A stretch of DNA of 20,426 nucleotides from Bacteroidales bacterium UBA6346 (GTDB lineage: Bacteria; Bacteroidota; Bacteroidia; Bacteroidales; UBA932), in assembly GCA_002438905.1 (NCBI GenBank), contig DJSA01000072.1:1510-21935 (forward strand). Direction: 5' to 3'. Numbering within the stretch: the stretch's first letter is position 1; the number at the start of each line of letters is the position of its first letter. Shown in pieces: positions 1-7,443 of this stretch. The position numbers and the translations under genes are program-made. A model generated the notes under the pieces. It had not been told where the DNA came from, searched no databases, and saw only the letters and a list, made by a program, of their open reading frames with translations.

Positions 1-32
1 AGTCGCCGACCGCAATGAAATGGAGGTCGCAT

Positions 33-95
33 GCCCCTCACAGGGGCTGTCGGCTCCGCCGACTGGGGTTGAAAAGGCCCGGACTCCCTGAGTCC
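33..95. repeat. Cluster of three short perfect hairpins
   Basis: Three perfect inverted repeats, each with a 6-bp stem and a 3-nt loop, lie close together. They are GCCCCT-CAC-AGGGGC at 33-47, GTCGGC-TCC-GCCGAC at 49-63 and GGACTC-CCT-GAGTCC at 81-95. They sit in a gene-free stretch downstream of the minus-strand permease gene and directly abut the longer palindrome at 97-140. The identical geometry (6+3+6) suggests a structured RNA or a REP-like dispersed element rather than chance, but no family is recognised. A weak fourth pairing (CGACC at 7-11 with GGTCG at 25-29) lies upstream. The structures are seen directly; any function is inference. Confidence 0.6.
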
Positions 96-96
96 G

Positions 97-140
97 AGCT
101 CATTTTTTATATGCACGGATGTGCATATAAAAAATGAGCT
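97..140. repeat. Perfect 20-bp inverted repeat, 4-nt loop
   Basis: The arm AGCTCATTTTTTATATGCAC at 97-116 is followed by the loop GGAT (117-120) and its exact reverse complement at 121-140. Each arm carries a run of six T or six A, so transcription from either side would give a hairpin with internal U or A tracts. It could be a bidirectional terminator, part of a REP/MITE-like mobile repeat together with the three hairpins at 33-95, or a structured RNA. There are no IS-type genes and no target-site duplication that I can see. The repeat itself is certain; its role is open. Confidence 0.75.
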
Positions 141-202
141 GTCGTCGCTCCCGCGAGGACACCTCATACTAACCACATAATTAATAACACTAAAACTAAT
201 AA

Positions 203-248
203 CCGAGAAGAGGATTTTGCAACTACTGTGCCAAACCCTCTTCTTCGG
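203..248 (-). terminator. Hairpin downstream of the export operon
   Basis: About 47 bases past the permease stop, CCGA-GAAGAGG (203-213) pairs with CCTCTTC-T-TCGG (237-248) with a single bulged T at 244. The stem continues inward as a TTT/AAA and GC/GC pairing with two mismatches. In the minus-strand RNA one of these mismatches becomes a G-U wobble, which suits a structure acting in the permease transcript. The following bases are U-rich but not a clean U tract, so it is a possible terminator or 3'-end-stabilising stem rather than a textbook intrinsic terminator. The rest of 141-294 shows no gene. Confidence 0.5.
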
Positions 249-294
249 CACAAAAATATTGTAAAAAATCAGAAATATCTCGTCAAAATCCAAG

Positions 295-2637
295 TTACTC
301 GGTCTTAAGAGTCTCCACCGGATTGGCTGTCGCAGCCTTCCACGTCTGCCAGAGGATTGAAACGGCGGCGAGAAGAAGGGTTAAGAGAGCGGCGACCGGA
401 ATCACCCACCAAGGGAATGCAATAGCGTTGTAGAAGTCGCGGAGGTAATAGCGTATGGCCCAGACACAAATAGGGGCTGCGATTACGGCCGCGACTGCCG
501 CCAACAGAATAAAATCCTTGGAAAGCGTCCACGCTGCAGTACGGAGGTCGGAGCCGAAAATCTTGCGGAGGGCAATCTGGCGTGACTGCTGGTCGGTGTA
601 ATAGACCGACATGGCGAAAAGCCCAAGAGCCGAAATCAGGAGCGCGAGAACCATAAAAGTGCTGACAAGAGACATCGTGTTTCGCGTGCCGGTGAGCGCA
701 CTGTTCAGAAAATCATCCACGTAGCTCATGTCCGCCACCTTCGGGATACCGAGGTAGTCCACAGCGACAGAGCGCCATACATCCGAAACGGCAGCGAACG
801 CCTCCTTGCGGTCGCCAATAACCTTTACAATTATGCACGAGCATATCGATGTCCTGTTCTGCACGGCATTGTGGCTGTCCTCCATAGGACGTCTCAAGGC
901 ATCGTTCGAGCGGTAGTCGGCGATGATTCCGCAGCATTCATATTCCGGAGTCCCGTCATCGCGCTTGCCGACAGTCCTGTTTTCCTCGGACACGCCATAG
1001 CGCCTCTTCGCCTCCTCAGTAAACCAATATGTTCCCTCCAAAGGCTCGGAATATTTCTCCAACACCCTGAACCCGAGAAGGCGGAAGCTCGTGGAGTCCA
1101 GTCCGGCAACATTAAGCCACGACATTTTTTCATTCTCGACGTGCACGCCGTTGCTTCCGCAGGCAAACGGAGCCTGCATCGCCATTCCGACGGTCTCCAC
1201 CTGCGGCAGGGCACGGAGACGCCGTGCGAGTTCGTCCTGCGCGTCCATGTTCCTGAAGCCGAGTGACCATGTTTTCAACGATATGAGGTTTTCGGTGTTG
1301 TAGCCGGTCGGAAGAGTGACAAGATGGCGCATCTGGAGGGTCATCGTAAGCGCAACTGCAATCAGCACGGTGCTTATGACATTCTGGCATACGATGAAAA
1401 TCTTGCTGAAAATCATCTTGCTGCGGAAACGGAAGTCACCCTTGACGACATCAATCGGCTTGAAGCGTGACACCATTGCAGCAGGCAAGAGTCCGGAAAT
1501 CAACGAGATAAGACAAAGGAGCAGGAGTGCGCCTCCGACGGCAACGGCATCCGGACGCAGAACAATCTCGGCCGTGAGAAGTCTGTTCATCCACGGACGG
1601 AAGCACAGGGCAATCACGCAACCAAGGACGAAGCATCCGGCGGTGAAGAGGAACGACTCGCCTATGTAGCGCCGGACAATCCCGCCCTGCGACTCTCCGA
1701 GAAGACGGCGCGTCGCCATTTCTTTGGCACGTTTGCCGGTCTGGGCCACGGTGAGGTTGATGTAGTTGAATATGGCGGAGAGGAGCAGAACGAGCGCGAC
1801 GGCCAACAGAACTTCGACCGTCCTTCGGTCTCCCTTGCGAAGAGGATTGAAGACTTCCCTGTTGCAGAAATAAATCTTGTCGAGACGAGTGAGCGAAGAG
1901 CCGTACATGAATCCGCCGTTGGAGGCATCGCGGTCAAACCAGTCCCAGTATCCGCAATACTTGTCAAGCAGTTTTGCCGCCACATCGTCAGGGTCGGCAC
2001 CGTCTGCGAGTGTCACAAAAGTCTGCACAGCCCCGAACTGGTCCATTTTCATGACTGTGCCTTCCATCATCTTCATGCTCAGGAAGATGTCACATGGGCT
2101 GAACGGGTCGTAAGGGCCGAAGTCCTGAAGCACGCCTATGATCGTCATGTTCTTCTTGTTGAAGACAACAGTCCTGCCTACCGGATCCACAGCCCCGAAA
2201 GCCTTTTTGGCAAATGACTCCGAAACAATCACTTCATCCTCAGCCATCAGAATCCGGTTCTTGTCACAGCCGGTTATGCTGTAGTCGAACAGCTTCAGAA
2301 AATTCGTATCGAGAGCGTCTGCCACAACCTGATAGTATTCACCGTCAACCGTGACATCCGCATCACCATACACCGCGACCCGTGTCCACGAGGTTATCTC
2401 CGGCATCGAAGGGAAAAATTCCTCACCTGTTCCGAGCGTCATCCCCACCATATCCTCGGTTCCGATGGCGTAGAGTTGCTTCGAGAGCGGCTGCCGCGCA
2501 CCGACGCTGAACTCCGTGCGGGCATAAGAGGCGAGAAGTATCGTGAACCCGAGTGCCAGCGAAAGTCCAAACGCCTCAATTGCCACATATAACTTATTCT
2601 TCGACAGAAACTTAAAATACGTATTCATTTTCAACAT
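295..2637 (-). CDS. MacB/FtsX-type ABC transporter permease (double unit)
   Basis: A 780-residue inner-membrane protein of the MacB_PCD/FtsX class common in Bacteroidetes. There is one TM helix at about 17-38, then a periplasmic core domain at about 40-270 (with the DPVGR turn at 151-155 typical of these domains). Helices follow at about 275-297, 328-346 and 367-388. A second unit has helices at about 410-434, a second periplasmic domain at about 440-650, and FtsX helices at about 657-680, 708-728 and 744-765. This is two FtsX units fused head to tail. It is the last gene of the tolC-like/hlyD-like/permease set and probably acts as the mechanotransmission or export subunit with those two partners. 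No ATP-binding subunit is encoded next to it, so the ATPase must lie elsewhere. An alternative start is Met4. The substrate cannot be told; macrolide, peptide or lipoprotein-type cargo are family possibilities. Confidence 0.88.
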   Translation of the reverse strand: MLKMNTYFKFLSKNKLYVAIEAFGLSLALGFTILLASYARTEFSVGARQPLSKQLYAIGTEDMVGMTLGTGEEFFPSMPEITSWTRVAVYGDADVTVDGEYYQVVADALDTNFLKLFDYSITGCDKNRILMAEDEVIVSESFAKKAFGAVDPVGRTVVFNKKNMTIIGVLQDFGPYDPFSPCDIFLSMKMMEGTVMKMDQFGAVQTFVTLADGADPDDVAAKLLDKYCGYWDWFDRDASNGGFMYGSSLTRLDKIYFCNREVFNPLRKGDRRTVEVLLAVALVLLLSAIFNYINLTVAQTGKRAKEMATRRLLGESQGGIVRRYIGESFLFTAGCFVLGCVIALCFRPWMNRLLTAEIVLRPDAVAVGGALLLLCLISLISGLLPAAMVSRFKPIDVVKGDFRFRSKMIFSKIFIVCQNVISTVLIAVALTMTLQMRHLVTLPTGYNTENLISLKTWSLGFRNMDAQDELARRLRALPQVETVGMAMQAPFACGSNGVHVENEKMSWLNVAGLDSTSFRLLGFRVLEKYSEPLEGTYWFTEEAKRRYGVSEENRTVGKRDDGTPEYECCGIIADYRSNDALRRPMEDSHNAVQNRTSICSCIIVKVIGDRKEAFAAVSDVWRSVAVDYLGIPKVADMSYVDDFLNSALTGTRNTMSLVSTFMVLALLISALGLFAMSVYYTDQQSRQIALRKIFGSDLRTAAWTLSKDFILLAAVAAVIAAPICVWAIRYYLRDFYNAIAFPWWVIPVAALLTLLLAAVSILWQTWKAATANPVETLKTE

Positions 2638-2689
2638 TCATTCTTCTGATTCATTTTCGACACTATCTTAACTGAAATAAGCAACTGAG

Positions 2690-2733
2690 AGTAAAAGCCG
2701 TATAAAAGGATGGGATGCAAGGCGGCTTTTACT
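2690..2733 (-). promoter_or_regulatory. 11-bp inverted repeat between hlyD-like and permease genes
   Basis: AGTAAAAGCCG at 2690-2700 is exactly complementary to CGGCTTTTACT at 2723-2733, with a 22-nt loop. The upstream arm in the transcript covers the stop codon of the adaptor gene. The 3' arm lies in the 91-bp gap before the permease start. It may be a partial terminator, or an mRNA processing or stability element that sets different levels of adaptor and permease. There is no U tract after the stem beyond the UUUU inside it. Confidence 0.5.
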
Positions 2734-3988
2734 TTATGACTAATTCATCTTTGTCGCCAAATGAGTCATACGATGATATAATAACCTTGTCACCCGGGGC
2801 GAGCCCTTCGAGAACCTCGTAATACTGAGGATTCTGCCGGCCTATTCGGACGCTGCGTTTCATTGCCTTGGTACCGTCGGCATTGAGGACATAGACCCAT
2901 TTGCCACCGGTATTCTGGTAGAACGAGCCGCGTGGGATGAGTATGGCTTCTGCGCTTTGGCCGAGCTGGAGATTGAGGTAGTAGGTCTGACCGGTGCGGA
3001 TGTTCTCGGGCTGCTGTCCATCGAAGCGGAAATCGGCCTTGAACTTGCCGTCACGCACCTCCGGATAGACCTTGCGGATTACGGCGGAATATTTCTCGTT
3101 CTGACGCTCGAATGTCGCCTCCAGTCCCGGAGCCACACGGTCAATGTAGTGCTCGTCTATCTGAGCCTCAATCTTATAGGAATCAAGATTGTTGATCTGG
3201 CCTATCTTCGCGCCGGCCGCAACCGACTGCCCGAGCTCGACGTCAAGCAGACCGAGTTCTCCGCTGATTGGCGCCTTGACTGAAAGATTTTCCTTACGGC
3301 GTCGTATCATGTTCATATTCAGGCGCATATTCTCCAGACTCTCGTGCATCTGCGCAATCTGGACGCTACGATATAGGCTGTCCTGACGTTCACGGTCGGT
3401 GACTAATTCAAGCTTGTCCTTGGCGAGTTCGTAGTCCTCGGTTGCCTTGAGGTATTCTTCCTTCGCAATCAGTTTTTCCTCATAAAGAGCCTTGTTCTGC
3501 TCATAGGCGCGACGTGCACGGCGAACCTCTATCTGGAGACTGAGCCTCTCCTGTCGGACGCTGAGTTTCTGCTGCTCCATGGAAATCATAGTGTTGCGGA
3601 GAATGTTTTCCTTCTCGGCGAGTTCAGCCTCGGAGTTAAGAATCTGCATGTCAAGACTTTCGTTGCTAAGGACAACTATAACATCACCGGCCTTGACCTT
3701 GCTGCCCTCCTCGACGACGATTCGCTGGACATTACCACCCTCGGTCGGGCTGAGTTGGACAGTGGTCATCGGCTGCACCTGCCCGCTGACCCGGATGTAG
3801 TCGTTAAACTCTCCCTGACGGGCAACACCGGTGAGAATGGTGCTTCCGTCAACACGAAGAACCGAACGTCGTCCGGTAAGAAGCAGGACAACGATGAGAA
3901 CGACGAATGCAGCGAGCGCCCACCATTTTATCGCCTTTTTCGTGAATGCGGTGGCTATGCCTTTTTTCTTTTCAATTACCTTATCCAT
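2729..3988 (-). CDS. HlyD/MacA-family periplasmic adaptor (membrane fusion) protein
   Basis: A 419-residue adaptor linking an inner-membrane transporter to a TolC-type channel. It has a basic cytoplasmic N terminus and a single TM anchor at about 22-38. The first lipoyl half is near 70-108 (EEGSKVKAGDVI) and a long charged coiled-coil hairpin spans about 113-235. The second lipoyl half is at about 237-266 (VKAPISGELGLLDVELGQSV), followed by beta-barrel and membrane-proximal domains ending near GDKVIISSYDSF. Length and domain order fit the MacA-like class. It sits between the TolC-like gene (81 bp upstream) and the permease (91 bp downstream) in one minus-strand operon. The ATG has no clear Shine-Dalgarno, but a mini-ORF with a strong one overlaps it. 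Confidence 0.92.
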   Translation of the reverse strand: MDKVIEKKKGIATAFTKKAIKWWALAAFVVLIVVLLLTGRRSVLRVDGSTILTGVARQGEFNDYIRVSGQVQPMTTVQLSPTEGGNVQRIVVEEGSKVKAGDVIVVLSNESLDMQILNSEAELAEKENILRNTMISMEQQKLSVRQERLSLQIEVRRARRAYEQNKALYEEKLIAKEEYLKATEDYELAKDKLELVTDRERQDSLYRSVQIAQMHESLENMRLNMNMIRRRKENLSVKAPISGELGLLDVELGQSVAAGAKIGQINNLDSYKIEAQIDEHYIDRVAPGLEATFERQNEKYSAVIRKVYPEVRDGKFKADFRFDGQQPENIRTGQTYYLNLQLGQSAEAILIPRGSFYQNTGGKWVYVLNADGTKAMKRSVRIGRQNPQYYEVLEGLAPGDKVIISSYDSFGDKDELVIK

Positions 3989-4007
3989 AATTATTCTTTA
4001 TTTTCAT
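3981..4007 (-). other. Possible 8-codon leader ORF overlapping the adaptor start
   Basis: On the minus strand GGAGGT (4017-4012) is followed after CACA by ATG at 4007. This opens an eight-codon frame (MKIKNNYG) whose stop lies just past the adaptor ATG (3988), in another frame. A canonical Shine-Dalgarno is unusual beside the weak ribosome sites of the surrounding genes, so translational coupling of adaptor synthesis is possible. It may equally be chance. No homology can be judged at this length. Confidence 0.25.
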
Positions 4008-4069
4008 TGTGACCTCCACTCCACTATTCCAGTCACTGTCGCACATATTCAAGTTAATTATTCGTATAT

Positions 4070-5620
4070 CTATTCTTGGTCAATATATCGCACACCATTA
4101 TAATATGACACCACGCGGCGCTTGAGCTGCCATTTCAGCAGGGCATTGAGGCTCTCAGCCTTGGCCTTCAGATAGTTGGAGGAGGCGGTGTTGTATTCGA
4201 TGGAGGATATGAGTCCCTGCTCGAACTTGCGGAAGTTCAGGCGATAGGCCTCTTCCTGGGCATCGGCGCGGCGCTCTGCCTGAAGCAGGGCCGACTCTGC
4301 ACCGTCGCGGTCGCTCACCGCACGTCGGACTTCGGACTCGACGTCACGGAGCGACTTGTCATATTCGATTGCAGCGCGGCGGTACTCGTTGCGACGCTTG
4401 GAGAGCTTCGTGAACTTGCTCAGGCGGTCGTAAATCGGGATGGTGAGCGAGAGCTGGAGATATTCTCCGCCGTTATTGGAGAACTGGCTCCAGTATGGTG
4501 TCGGGGTGTAGCCGCTCTGACCTGGGTAGGTGTAGTAGCTCGTGGACCAGCCGCCATAGAGCCCGAGGGTCGGCAGGAACTGCCATTGGGCGGTACGCAG
4601 AGCATATTTCGCTTTATCGAGATTTCCCTTGGCGACAAGAACCGCCGGCATGGAAGAGCGGGCCTTAAGGATTATGTCATCAACTGAGACATTTCCTGGA
4701 GCGCCGCTGCCATTTCCGGAAAAATTTGCGTCTCCGGCAGGGCCGGAAAAATCCGCGTCTCCAGCAAGAACCGAATTATCGGAAATTCCCGAGTCGTCGG
4801 AAGTCGCCGCATCCAAAGAACCGAGTGACGTATCTATCACAAGTTCCTCACCCACAGGCCAGAGCATCACGTCTTCCAAAGTTATCTTCGCATCAGTCAG
4901 GCTGTTGCGTGCGGAAACGAGTTCATACTCTCTGTCCGCGAGATCCGCCTCCATCTGCACGACGTCCGCATGCCCCTTAACACCAAGTTCCTCCTGACGC
5001 GAAGCAAGAGTGAGCGCGGACTGCGCGTTCTCGACCTGCTCGGCGAGTATGTTCACGAGTTCGGTGTAGTAGAGCACATTGAAATATGCCTCCATCGTTG
5101 CAAGGCAAACCTTGTCCTCCTCCTGCCTCTCCTGCGTAAGCCCCATCGAGAGCGAGGTCTTGGCAATCTTTATGTTGTTTATGGTAGAGAATCCGTCGAA
5201 AAGAGTTATACCGGCGGAAACGGACCAGCCGTTATTCAGTGAAGTGGTTGTCACATAAGTATTTGTCTCCGGGTCAATGGAACGCCCCCAGCGGTAGTAG
5301 CCGTAGGTCGAAGCCTCAACGGAAGGGGTGAACGCCGTAAGTATGGCATCGCGCCTATCAAGTCTCGCGTCCCCGACCTTAGTCCGCTGCGTCTGTACCT
5401 GAGCGGCATTCTCCACCGCATATTCCATACAGTCTTTCAGCGACATCACTTTCGCTGCCGTCGCTGTTTCGTCCTCCGCCCCAACCATGAGCGAATCCGT
5501 CGTAATGCCAACGGCCTCATCAACAGAACTTTGCCATGAACAGGCAGCCTCACTTCCGCTTCCCTCCACAGAAAACGCAAGCATTGCAAACGCCGCAGAT
5601 ATAATAATAGATGATTTCAT
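4070..5620 (-). CDS. TolC-family outer membrane efflux protein
   Basis: An outer membrane channel of the OEP/TolC family, expected to dock with the adaptor encoded next. I chose the ATG at 5620 (516 aa) because it begins with a signal peptide, MKSSIIISAAFAMLAFSVEG, with another Met two codons upstream (5626). The open frame extends to 5665 but its first residues are not signal-like. The first OEP repeat runs about residues 60-265 (SLKDCMEYAVENA, TLFDGFS, LGVKGHADVVQMEADLADREYEL). A Ser/Gly/Asp-rich insert covers about 266-310, and the second OEP repeat about 313-505 (IPIYDRLSKFTKLSK, FEQGLISSIEYNTASSNYLKAKAE). It is the first gene of the export operon, with a 198-bp upstream region that carries a possible operator. 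Confidence 0.92.
   Translation of the reverse strand: MKSSIIISAAFAMLAFSVEGSGSEAACSWQSSVDEAVGITTDSLMVGAEDETATAAKVMSLKDCMEYAVENAAQVQTQRTKVGDARLDRRDAILTAFTPSVEASTYGYYRWGRSIDPETNTYVTTTSLNNGWSVSAGITLFDGFSTINNIKIAKTSLSMGLTQERQEEDKVCLATMEAYFNVLYYTELVNILAEQVENAQSALTLASRQEELGVKGHADVVQMEADLADREYELVSARNSLTDAKITLEDVMLWPVGEELVIDTSLGSLDAATSDDSGISDNSVLAGDADFSGPAGDANFSGNGSGAPGNVSVDDIILKARSSMPAVLVAKGNLDKAKYALRTAQWQFLPTLGLYGGWSTSYYTYPGQSGYTPTPYWSQFSNNGGEYLQLSLTIPIYDRLSKFTKLSKRRNEYRRAAIEYDKSLRDVESEVRRAVSDRDGAESALLQAERRADAQEEAYRLNFRKFEQGLISSIEYNTASSNYLKAKAESLNALLKWQLKRRVVSYYNGVRYIDQE
4716..4769 (-). repeat. 27-bp tandem repeat inside the TolC-like gene
   Basis: Two in-frame copies of a 27-bp unit, beginning CCGGAAAAAT at 4716 and again at 4743 on the plus strand, encode AGDADFSGP and AGDANFSGN. 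They lie in the low-complexity insert that separates the two OEP repeats. The second copy differs by a few substitutions, so it is a diverged duplication. Copy number may vary between strains. Confidence 0.6.
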
Positions 5621-5641
5621 ATTCATACGTTTTGTCCGAGA

Positions 5642-5660
5642 ATACGGGCACCTCCCGTGC
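5642..5660 (-). promoter_or_regulatory. Small hairpin in the tolC-like leader
   Basis: In the minus-strand RNA GGCAC-GGGAG-GUGCC (5660-5646) forms a 5-bp stem whose loop carries GGGAG. An overlapping alternative pairs ACGGG (5654-5658 on this strand) with CCCGT (5644-5648). It lies about 25 nt before the chosen start codon, so it may influence ribosome access. The pairing is short and only suggestive. Confidence 0.3.
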
Positions 5661-5718
5661 CACACGGCGCAATCACATATGTATAAACAAGTTAGTCACA
5701 CGCCACCGACATAATCAT

Positions 5719-5745
5719 GTAAAGAAACTTTACACTCCTGTAAAG
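5719..5745. promoter_or_regulatory. Possible operator: three alternating GTAAAG/CTTTAC half-sites
   Basis: GTAAAG (5719-5724), AAA, CTTTAC (5728-5733), ACTCCT, GTAAAG (5740-5745) give two overlapping perfect inverted repeats with spacers of 3 and 6 bp. They lie about 100-125 bp before the tolC-like start and 25-50 bp upstream of a weak TAACTTG (-7-like) sequence at 5694-5688 on the minus strand. This is where a repressor or activator of the export operon would bind. No regulator gene is in the window, so the protein is unknown. Confidence 0.45.
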
Positions 5746-5818
5746 AATCTTGACACCTTCATTATAAACCGCATCAATCGCCATATTCGCGCACTTTTAT
5801 ATTTCCCAAAATCCTTTA

Positions 5819-7435
5819 TCAACGATGATATGGAGCGATGGTAAAGCGCAGGATGCTGCAGGTCTGCGGGGTCACGCGGGCGGAGTCGTCGATGCGGTGG
5901 CCGAGGAGAGCGAGGACGTGGCGGGAGGCATTCGTGGGCGTGACGTGTTGCGGAATTATTGACGGGCGGGATGATGTTTCCGGTTCATCTGCCTGGCTTT
6001 CAATGAATATGGCAGAGCGCTTCTGAGGAAGGCTGAACTTGAGGTCAGTGAAGAGGTCGCTGACTTTCTTGCGGCCGCGACAGCCGAGAGGATGCATCCA
6101 GTCGCCGTCCTGCCATGTGCGGAGCTTCAGCGGGAAACGGACTTTGTCGGCATCGATGATGGTCACGCCTACGGGCTGCCGTGGGTTGAAATCGTCCGGA
6201 TGGTCAAGGAGTTCAACCTTGATGAAGTTGCCATTGAAACTATATTCTCCGGGAGCTGTTACTTCAAGTTCTTTATAACCGCCGCTCCTGAGTACCCTGC
6301 CCTCCTCGGGACGGCGACCGGGAGCACACTCGTTTTCAGAGCCGTAATTCGCGCCCGAAAAGTCACTGTTCGTGGCAGGCAATTTCAATGGACTTACTAT
6401 CAGAGATGTACTCGTCATCACGAGACTGTGTGTCGGGCTATAGAAAGTTTTTCCGCTGACCGTGCGGTCTGATTCAAGAAGATCCTCGACCTGGCCGATG
6501 ACGGAGCTGTTGAAAGAATACTTTTCAAGATAGAGGAAGAGCGCATATCTCCAGCCCTTGCTCCGTGACACTATCTTGTCAAGCAGAGCGGCGTCCGGAG
6601 AGTAGTCATCACCCTGCCCCGAAACAGCCGACGGAAAGTCCCCGTCGGAAAGTCCGCCCGTGCATGCAGGACCGCCACCACTGAAATAATCACCCACAAT
6701 AGCCTGTGCTTCAGAGAAATGTCGCATGTCGCGGTTCAGCGTCTTCACGACCGAAGGGTTGAGCCGTTCAAGAAGCGGGATTATCTCGTTTCTGATGAGG
6801 TTACGCTTGTATTCGGTGTCTCTGTTCGTGCGGTCCTCGCGCCATGAGAGCCCATGCTTGTGGGCGTATCCCTCAATCTGATCGCGAGTCATTCCGAGCA
6901 GCGGGCGCCAGATATTCAGCGTTTCAGGAAAGTCTGCCACCATACATCCGAGAGCCGCGGCAAGTTCCTCACCAGCCTCCACGTTCTGCACAGACGCTGT
7001 CTGCATCCCGCAGATTCCCCGAAGTCCCGTTCCTCGCACAAGGTTCAGCAGAAGCGTTTCGGCATTATCGTTGGCATTGTGCGCAATCGCCACAGCCTCA
7101 TATCCATATTCCTTGCATAGCTTGGCAAACCACCCATAGCGCAGTTCCCTCGCAGCCATCTCAATGCTCGCCTTTTGCGAACGCGCGTAGCCAAGCGTGT
7201 CAAAATCAATATGATGAAATTTCACCCCTCTCTTCTCGCACCAGTCTCGCACAAACTCGGCATCCCCATCGCTGTCCTCGCCACGAAGATGAAAATTGCA
7301 ATGCGCCACGGCAAAGTCCACGCGACCCTGCTGGCGCAGCATATCGGCCAAAGTCATCGAGTCCACTCCCCCGCTCACACCCACAATTACCCGCGACGAA
7401 TACTGACAAACTATTTTTTTACTATTCGACCCCAT
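5819..7435 (-). CDS. tilS: tRNA(Ile)-lysidine synthase TilS
   Basis: An ATP-dependent enzyme that turns C34 of the tRNA(Ile) CAU anticodon into lysidine so that it reads AUA. It belongs to the N-type ATP pyrophosphatase family, with the PP-loop SGGVDS at residues 21-26. Further family blocks are AHCNFHLRGEDSDGDAEF, ASIEMAARELRYGWF, AIAHNANDNAETLLLNLVRGTGLRG and REDRTNRDTEYKRNLIRNEIIP. The C-terminal substrate-binding domain is recognisable at LRTWQDGDWMHPLGCRGRKKVSDLFTD (about 440-467). At 538 aa it is longer than the roughly 430-450 aa usual for the family. The excess is low-complexity stretches near 255-285, 352-395 and 478-507, between conserved blocks. The start is fixed by the need for the PP-loop: no later Met precedes it. 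A hairpin with a short U-run ends only 8 nt before this ATG. Confidence 0.95.
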   Translation of the reverse strand: MGSNSKKIVCQYSSRVIVGVSGGVDSMTLADMLRQQGRVDFAVAHCNFHLRGEDSDGDAEFVRDWCEKRGVKFHHIDFDTLGYARSQKASIEMAARELRYGWFAKLCKEYGYEAVAIAHNANDNAETLLLNLVRGTGLRGICGMQTASVQNVEAGEELAAALGCMVADFPETLNIWRPLLGMTRDQIEGYAHKHGLSWREDRTNRDTEYKRNLIRNEIIPLLERLNPSVVKTLNRDMRHFSEAQAIVGDYFSGGGPACTGGLSDGDFPSAVSGQGDDYSPDAALLDKIVSRSKGWRYALFLYLEKYSFNSSVIGQVEDLLESDRTVSGKTFYSPTHSLVMTSTSLIVSPLKLPATNSDFSGANYGSENECAPGRRPEEGRVLRSGGYKELEVTAPGEYSFNGNFIKVELLDHPDDFNPRQPVGVTIIDADKVRFPLKLRTWQDGDWMHPLGCRGRKKVSDLFTDLKFSLPQKRSAIFIESQADEPETSSRPSIIPQHVTPTNASRHVLALLGHRIDDSARVTPQTCSILRFTIAPYHR

Positions 7436-7443
7436 ATCCCAAC

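Noticed and set aside
1..100. Translation of the hairpin region as the end of a protein
   Set aside because: The hairpins give short peptide-like frames broken by stops, with no start or domain; pairing, not coding, explains the base pattern.
5621..5665. Upstream start for the TolC-like protein at 5665
   Set aside because: The added residues are not signal-peptide-like and would bury the signal sequence that begins at 5620.
7414..7420. Run of seven A residues in the first codons of tilS as a frameshift site
   Set aside because: The frame is intact through the PP-loop and to the end, and no alternative product is apparent.
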